DNA of 19,565 nt from Gemmataceae bacterium (GTDB lineage: Bacteria > Planctomycetota > Planctomycetia > Gemmatales > Gemmataceae). Positions within the stretch are counted from its first letter, which is position 1. Each line of letters opens with the position of its first letter. The notes under the pieces were generated by a model that saw only the letters and a list, made by a program, of their open reading frames with translations, searched no databases and was not told where the DNA came from. Positions 15,652-19,565 of the stretch are shown here, in pieces. Made by a program: the position numbers and the translations under genes. The DNA is taken from contig JADLBT010000287.1 in the NCBI GenBank assembly GCA_020847555.1, positions 1 through 19,565 of the forward strand, given 5' to 3'.

Positions 15652-15763
15652 GGCCAGATTCCTTCAGTTGCGGCGAGCGGGGAGAGGGGTGGGTTCGTCC
15701 AGTCTGAGGCGCCGCTCGTACCGGACCGTGCGAGTCGGCCCCAATAACCATAAAACCAAATCG

Positions 15764-15792
15764 AGTTTATTGACTTTCTCTGCCCGCGTCAA
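15764..15792 (-). promoter_or_regulatory. Promoter for the PQQ-like/lyase-like pair (overlapping, divergent)
   Basis: On the - strand, TTGACG (15792-15787), 17 bases, then TAAACT (15769-15764). It occupies almost the same DNA as the opposite promoter at 15770-15798. The start would be near 15757, about 106 nt before the ATG at 15651. Confidence 0.6.
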
Positions 15793-15798
15793 TAGACT
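15770..15798 (+). promoter_or_regulatory. Promoter for the truncated haemoglobin gene (overlapping, divergent)
   Basis: TTGACT (15770-15775), 17 bases, then TAGACT (15793-15798). The two promoters form an 11-base inverted repeat with one mismatch: AGTTTATTGAC (15764-15774) and GTCAATAGACT (15788-15798). The start would be near 15805, about 93 nt before the ATG. Confidence 0.6.
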
Positions 15799-15897
15799 GG
15801 CGGCGAGACGGGCGCCGGCGCTTGTGGCGGCGGGGACGCTGGCCGGCGGACCACAAATGCAAGCGCGCCCCACGAACCTGTACAAGGGAGGCAGCTA

Positions 15898-16275
15898 ATG
15901 CCGGAGAAAACGTTGTACGCCCGCCTCGGTGGCTACGACGCCATTGCCGCGGTGACGAACGATCTCCTGGAGCGGCTCATGGCGGACAGCCAGCTGGCCC
16001 GTTTCTGGCGTGACCGGGCGCGCGACAGCGTTCACCGCGAGAAGCAGCTGCTCATCGAGTTCCTCTGCGCCAGCGCGGGCGGCCCCGTTTACTACCTGGG
16101 ACGGGACATGCTGACCTCCCACCGCGGCATGGGGATCAGCGAGAGCGATTGGACTCTGTTCGTGCGTCACCTCGAGGCGACCCTGGATCGCTTCGCGGTT
16201 CCCCAGCGCGAGCGGGGCGAGGTTCTCGCCTTCGTGGACAGCACCAAAAAGGATATTGTGGAGCGCCAGGGATAA
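15898..16275 (+). CDS. Group I truncated haemoglobin
   Basis: A 125-residue globin of the truncated (2-over-2) group I family, which binds haem and handles oxygen or nitric oxide. It shows the family opening TLYARLGGYDAIAAV, the FLCASAGGPVYYLGRDM segment and MLTSHRGMGISESDW, in which H75 is the likely proximal (F8) haem ligand. The B10 position, often Tyr in NO-detoxifying members, falls on Leu (NDLLERL), and the E7/E11 region (REKQLLIEF) differs from mycobacterial trHbN, so ligand chemistry may differ. AGGGAGG lies just upstream of the ATG. It has its own promoter (15770-15798) and is followed at once by a family B palindrome, which suggests a short transcript, though the antiporter lies 210 bases further on in the same direction. 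Confidence 0.92.
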   Translation: MPEKTLYARLGGYDAIAAVTNDLLERLMADSQLARFWRDRARDSVHREKQLLIEFLCASAGGPVYYLGRDMLTSHRGMGISESDWTLFVRHLEATLDRFAVPQRERGEVLAFVDSTKKDIVERQG

Positions 16276-16276
16276 C

Positions 16277-16346
16277 CCGAGCCGAGCCCGCAGCGTCAGC
16301 GAGGGACAGACCAGGCACCCGCGCTGACGCCGCGAGTTCGGCTCGG
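16277..16346. repeat. Long palindrome, family B, second copy (possible terminator)
   Basis: Arms 16277-16303 (CCGAGCCGAGCCCGC then AGCGTCAGCG) and 16320-16346 match as reverse complements at 23 of 27 positions, with a 16-base loop. It begins two bases after the haemoglobin stop codon. The core AGCGTCAGCG is shared with the palindrome at 850-960. Confidence 0.75.
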
Positions 16347-16407
16347 ATTTGTCCGGTGGCTCCTGGCTGCTTTCGGCGCCCTCCCAGGGGCGCCTGTTTG
16401 CGGCCCA

Positions 16408-16435
16408 AACAATTGTTTAAACAACCATTGTTCAA
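16408..16435. promoter_or_regulatory. AT-rich tandem 13-mer upstream of the antiporter (operator candidate)
   Basis: AACAATTGTTTAA (16408-16420) and AACCATTGTTCAA (16423-16435) are direct repeats with two mismatches and a 15-base period. The first overlaps two perfect palindromes, AACAATTGTT and TTGTTTAAACAA. It is a sharp AT island in GC-rich DNA, 51 bases before the antiporter start, and fits a regulator-binding site. No clear -10/-35 pair was found. Confidence 0.45.
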
Positions 16436-16485
16436 CCGCCCGAATGCGAGCCCAGCTCGCGCGTTGTTCGGGAGAGGACGCTGCC

Positions 16486-17907
16486 ATGACGTCGATGTCC
16501 CTGTTCGCCACCGGCACGGCCGGTGCCGGGCCGGCGGCCCCGCACCAGCTGCCGATCGAAGAGCTGCTCCTGCCGCTGCTGATTCAGCTCGCGATCATCA
16601 TCCTCGTCGCCCGCATCTTCGCGGCGATGTTCCTCCGCCTCGGCCAGCCGGGCGTCGTCGGCGAGATTGCCGCCGGGCTGGTCCTCGGTCCGTCTCTGCT
16701 GGGGTGGCTCTGCCCGGGGGTGTTTCAGGCCATCTTTCACCCCGGGGTGCCGGACATGCCGCTCGCAGAGTCCGACCGGCTGCTGGGTTGGGCGCTCACC
16801 AGTCTGAGCCAGCTGGGGCTGGTCCTGCTGCTGTTCCTCATCGGCCTGGAATTCGACTTCAGCCACCTGCGCTGGCACGGCAAGTCCGCCCTGGCGATCT
16901 CCGCCGCAGGCATGGCCCTGCCGTTCGTCCTGGGGCTAGGGCTGGCTGAGGTGATGCGACCGTACGTGGGGGAGGTGCCGCCGCTGGGCTTCGCCCTCTT
17001 CCTCGGCACTGCCCTGTCCATCACCGCGGTCCCGATCCTGGGCCGCATGATGATGGAGCTGAATATCACCCGCACCCGGCTGGGAGCGATCACCATTGCG
17101 GCGGCGGCGGCGGATGACGCGGTCGGCTGGATCCTCCTGGCGGCGGTGGCCGCCATCGTTCGGGCGCAGTTCGAGCTGGGCGACACCCTCATCATGGCGG
17201 CCGAAACCATCGGCTTTGCGGTGCTGATGGTGGTGGTGGCCCGGCCGGCGCTGCGCATCTGGGTGCGATACGCCCTGCGGCGCGGCGACGGCGAACTCGG
17301 CGTGGACGCCCTGGCCGTCCTGCTGGCGCTCATTTTTGGTTGCGCGGTTGTCACCAGCCTGATTGGGATCTTCGCCGTCTTCGGGGCGTTCTTCCTGGGG
17401 GCCGTCCTATCCGGCGAGCACGAGTTCCGCCAGGCAGTGGCGCGGCGCTTGCGCGACTTCGTGACCGCCTTCTTCCTGCCGCTCTTCTTCGCGTACACGG
17501 GACTGCGAACGAATATCGGCAGCCTGGAGTCGGGACAGTTGTGGCTGCTGTGCGGGCTCGTGTCGGCAACCGCCATCCTGGCCAAGTTTGGCGGTTGTGG
17601 GCTGGCCGCCTGGCTCACCGGCTTCCGCTTGCGAGAGGCGGCGTGCATCGGGGCGCTGATGAACACGCGGGCGCTGATGGCGCTGATCGTCATCAACCTG
17701 GGCAAGGACCTGGGCGTGGTGCCGGACAGCGTCTTCTGCATGCTCATCGTGATGGCCCTGCTCACGACCGTCATGACCACCCCGGTCCTGCTGCGGCTGA
17801 TGCACGGCACCGAGCTGGAACCGTACATCCTGCGCTCGCACTTCGCGCGCCGGCCGCCGCCGCGAAAGGAGCCACCCGCGCTGGCGGAGACAGCGGAGGC
17901 TCACTGA
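16486..17907 (+). CDS. CPA2-family cation/proton antiporter (Kef/NapA-like)
   Basis: A 473-residue inner-membrane transporter with about 12-13 hydrophobic segments from residue 27 to about 440. It exchanges Na+ or K+ for protons. Motifs include GQPGVVGEIAAGLVLGPSLL (53-72), LLLFLIGLEFDF (114-125), LSITAVPILGRMM (178-190) and AAAAADDAVGW (205-215), whose paired D210/D211 are the ion-binding acids expected in this family. FLPLFFAYTGLRTNI and MNTRALMALIVINLG lie further on. It stops after a basic tail with no RCK/TrkA-N domain, unlike full KefB/KefC. The ATG at 16486 follows AGAGGA; an in-frame ATG at 16444 is possible. Ion specificity is not resolved. The tandem operator-like site just upstream suggests its own control. 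Confidence 0.88.
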   Translation: MTSMSLFATGTAGAGPAAPHQLPIEELLLPLLIQLAIIILVARIFAAMFLRLGQPGVVGEIAAGLVLGPSLLGWLCPGVFQAIFHPGVPDMPLAESDRLLGWALTSLSQLGLVLLLFLIGLEFDFSHLRWHGKSALAISAAGMALPFVLGLGLAEVMRPYVGEVPPLGFALFLGTALSITAVPILGRMMMELNITRTRLGAITIAAAAADDAVGWILLAAVAAIVRAQFELGDTLIMAAETIGFAVLMVVVARPALRIWVRYALRRGDGELGVDALAVLLALIFGCAVVTSLIGIFAVFGAFFLGAVLSGEHEFRQAVARRLRDFVTAFFLPLFFAYTGLRTNIGSLESGQLWLLCGLVSATAILAKFGGCGLAAWLTGFRLREAACIGALMNTRALMALIVINLGKDLGVVPDSVFCMLIVMALLTTVMTTPVLLRLMHGTELEPYILRSHFARRPPPRKEPPALAETAEAH

Positions 17908-17919
17908 GAAGGCGCCGGA

Positions 17920-17935
17920 CTCACGCTTGCGTGAG
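17920..17935. terminator. Hairpin after the antiporter gene
   Basis: CTCACGC (17920-17926) and GCGTGAG (17929-17935) are perfect complements with a 2-base gap, 13 bases past the stop. The stem is short, the loop very tight and there is no T-tract, so termination is uncertain. Confidence 0.35.
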
Positions 17936-18054
17936 CGCGGGCAAAGGGCCACGGTACTTGTTGCTTCCGCCTGCGCTGCCTGTTAAACTCAAGCAGGTTT
18001 GATTGGTGTGCCGGGTCGCCTGCCGGAGAGGGTCTGGCCCTGAAGGATGCGCGC

Positions 18055-18927
18055 ATGCACCCCCTCATCGAACGGCTGCTCGCGGAGACCCCGGTGCTGA
18101 CCGATGGCGCCTGGGGAACGCAGTTGCAGGCACTCGGCCTGGCGCCCGGCGCCTGTGCCGACGAGTGGAACCTCTCGCATCCGGAGCGAGTCGAGCAGGT
18201 GGCCCGCGGCTATGTCGAGGCCGGCTGCCGGGTCATCCTGACTAACACCTTCCGCGCTAACCGCCTGGCCCTGGAAGGAAGCGACCTGGCCGATCAGGTC
18301 GAGGCGATTAACCGGGCCGGCGTGGAAATCTCGCGGCGGGCCGCCGCCAGCCGGGCGCTGGTCTTCGCCTCGATCGGTCCCAGCGGCAAGCTGCTGCTCA
18401 CCGGCCAGGTCAGCCAGGACGAGTTACACCGCGTCTTCGCGGAACAGGCCCGAGCGCTGGCAACCGCCGGTGCCGATGGCCTGGTGGTCGAAACCATGTG
18501 CGACCTGGAGGAGGCCCGGGTGGCCCTGGCCGCAGCCCGGGAAACCGGCCTGCCCGTGGTCGTCTGCCTGGTCTTCGACAGCGGCAAGCAGAAGGACCGG
18601 ACGATGATGGGGACCACGCCCGAGCAGGTGGCCGAAGCTCTGGCCGCGGCCGGCGCCGACGCGATCGGCGCCAACTGCGGGCGCGGCATTGCCGACTATG
18701 TGCCAGTCTGCCGCCGGCTGCGGGCGGCCACGGACCGGCCCATCTGGATCAAGCCGAACGCCGGACTGCCCCAGGTGGTGGACGGCCAGATTGTCTATCG
18801 CACGACCCCTGCGGAATTCGCCGGCTACGGGCCGGCCCTGGCGGAGGCGGGGGCGAGCTTTATCGGCGGCTGCTGCGGCACTGGCCCGGCATTCCTCCAG
18901 GCTCTGGGGCAGGCACTGCACGGGTGA
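18055..18927 (+). CDS. Homocysteine S-methyltransferase family protein
   Basis: A 290-residue zinc-dependent methyltransferase of the homocysteine-binding (Pfam S-methyl_trans) family, like the N-terminal part of MetH or stand-alone MmuM/BHMT enzymes. It transfers a methyl group to homocysteine to give methionine. Motifs are LTDGAWGTQLQ (15-25), ILTNTFRANRLAL (61-73), GLVVETMCDLEEA (142-154), GANCGRG (C208) and GGCCGTGP (C273, C274); these three cysteines are the zinc ligands. It has no cobalamin or folate domain, so the methyl donor is unknown. AAGGA lies seven bases before the ATG. A small cysteine-rich gene starts 37 bases downstream and is probably co-transcribed. Confidence 0.92.
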   Translation: MHPLIERLLAETPVLTDGAWGTQLQALGLAPGACADEWNLSHPERVEQVARGYVEAGCRVILTNTFRANRLALEGSDLADQVEAINRAGVEISRRAAASRALVFASIGPSGKLLLTGQVSQDELHRVFAEQARALATAGADGLVVETMCDLEEARVALAAARETGLPVVVCLVFDSGKQKDRTMMGTTPEQVAEALAAAGADAIGANCGRGIADYVPVCRRLRAATDRPIWIKPNAGLPQVVDGQIVYRTTPAEFAGYGPALAEAGASFIGGCCGTGPAFLQALGQALHG

Positions 18928-18964
18928 ACGACCCGTAACCGCGCACACAAGCGGAGGCAAGCCG

Positions 18965-19174
18965 ATGAGTTCCTTCTCCTGTCCCCATCTCGACGAGTCC
19001 TGCGGCCACTGCATGAGGTTGCGCGCCGACTGCGTGCCCGGCAGGCCCGGGTGCGTGCTGCGCGGTTCCGTCTTCCTGGTTCCGGCGGAAGAGCGCCTGC
19101 GGGCACGGGACCAGGACCGGCCCGCGGCGCCGGAGCAACCTACGGCTCGCAAACGATCCGGAAACCAACGTTGA
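18965..19174 (+). CDS. Small cysteine-rich protein, unknown function (69 aa)
   Basis: A 69-residue protein that I do not recognise. The first 34 residues hold five cysteines and two histidines (CPHLDESCGHC, then C23 and C30 with GRPGC between them), a layout that suggests a small metal-binding knuckle. The second half is basic and charged (EERLRARDQDR, ARKRSG) and likely flexible. There is no signal peptide. GGAGG lies nine bases before the ATG, so translation is well supported. It follows the methyltransferase gene by 37 bases, which may mean co-expression. Its last 35 bases overlap the convergent FGE-like gene. A zinc or iron-sulphur site is inferred from cysteine spacing only. Confidence 0.65.
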   Translation: MSSFSCPHLDESCGHCMRLRADCVPGRPGCVLRGSVFLVPAEERLRARDQDRPAAPEQPTARKRSGNQR

Positions 19175-19565
19175 ACACGCCCTGCCAGGCCGGGTAGGCC
19201 AGCCGAGACGACGCAGTGCAGCGGGCGGGGCGATCGTGCCAGGAGCCGCCCCGAACTACCCGTCGGCCCGTCGCATCGACGGTCCCCGTCCACTCCCAGA
19301 CGTTGCCGTGCAGATCGTGCAATCCCCAGGCATTGGGCAGGTATGTCCCCACCGGCGCCGCGACCAACTGCCCGTCGTCGCAGCGCTCATCGCGCGGCAG
19401 CCAGCCCACCTTCGCGTTGTGACTGTAATCGCGCAGGTGCTCCAGGCTGCGATCGCCGAGATTGGCCCAGCGGCTGAAGTCGCTGTCCAGGCCGCCGTGG
19501 AAGAACGGCGTCGTCGTGCCGGCCCGGCAAGCGTACTCCCACTGCTCCTCGGTCGGCAGGGTGAA
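19140..19565 (-). CDS. FGE/SUMF1-like protein, C-terminal part (runs off window)
   Basis: The last 141 codons of a formylglycine-generating-enzyme-like protein; the N-terminus is beyond the window edge. Family motifs in order are FTLPTEEQWEYACRAGT, NAWGLHDLHGNVWEWTG, RVVRGGSWHD and the closing FNVGFRIVCEP. True FGE uses two cysteines (human C336 and C341) in this region; here the first falls on Asp (GGSWHD) and only the second remains (ARC). The protein is therefore unlikely to be an active sulphatase-modifying enzyme. FGE-like domains without the pair are common in planctomycetes, often with kinase or transport domains, which may lie in the missing part. Its 3' end overlaps the small cysteine-rich gene. 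Confidence 0.85.
   Translation of the reverse strand, partial: FTLPTEEQWEYACRAGTTTPFFHGGLDSDFSRWANLGDRSLEHLRDYSHNAKVGWLPRDERCDDGQLVAAPVGTYLPNAWGLHDLHGNVWEWTGTVDATGRRVVRGGSWHDRPARCTASSRLAYPAWQGVFNVGFRIVCEP

Noticed and set aside
16444..16485. Upstream ATG start for the antiporter
   Set aside because: The ATG at 16486 has a better ribosome site; the extra 14 residues carry no motif.
15898..17907. Haemoglobin and antiporter as one operon
   Set aside because: A long palindrome and an AT-rich operator-like site separate them across 210 bases; kept as separate units without proof.

Overview
The window looks like chromosomal DNA of a high-GC planctomycete, most likely of the Gemmata group. This rests on protein content, not on a marker gene. 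The evidence is a TIGR03000-type planctomycete domain, a PQQ-like propeller with the planctomycete opening WPQWRGPNSDGIS, a secreted multi-CXXCH cytochrome with a PA14 domain next to a PVC-type beta-propeller dehydrogenase, an FGE/SUMF1-like protein, and short palindromic repeats scattered between genes. No rRNA, tRNA, CRISPR array, transposase or integrase was seen.

Layout. 1-3814 (+): an ANTAR response regulator, a repeat-filled gap, then a tight three-gene unit of a NodU/CmcH-type carbamoyltransferase, an SxtJ-like membrane protein and a DUF5989-like peptide. 3892-7093 (all -): csrA, a small FHA-domain protein, a 65-residue unknown, a GlcD-type FAD oxidase and a membrane protein with a charged tail. 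7519-11863 (-): a five-haem PA14 cytochrome followed by a secreted beta-propeller protein, probably one electron-transfer unit. 12197-12865 (+): a cysteine-rich TIGR03000 protein. 13129-15651 (-): a secreted PQQ-like propeller followed by an oligogalacturonate-lyase-like propeller. 15898-17907 (+): a truncated haemoglobin and a CPA2-type cation/proton antiporter. 18055-19174 (+): a homocysteine S-methyltransferase and a 69-residue cysteine-rich protein. 19140-19565 (-): the C-terminal part of an FGE/SUMF1-like protein that runs off the window.

Regulatory and repeat structure. The strongest non-coding signals are a near-consensus promoter upstream of csrA and two overlapping divergent promoters that share one dyad between the haemoglobin gene and the PQQ/lyase pair. 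There are also two families of intergenic palindromes: five copies of a GCCCACGGG...CCCGTGGGC hairpin, and larger palindromes with the core AGCGTCAGCG that begin directly after stop codons. An AT-rich tandem 13-mer lies upstream of the antiporter.

The best candidates for poorly described biology are the carbamoyltransferase/SxtJ/DUF5989 unit, the five-haem/propeller pair and the palindromic repeat families. All functions are read from sequence motifs; no database search was possible.
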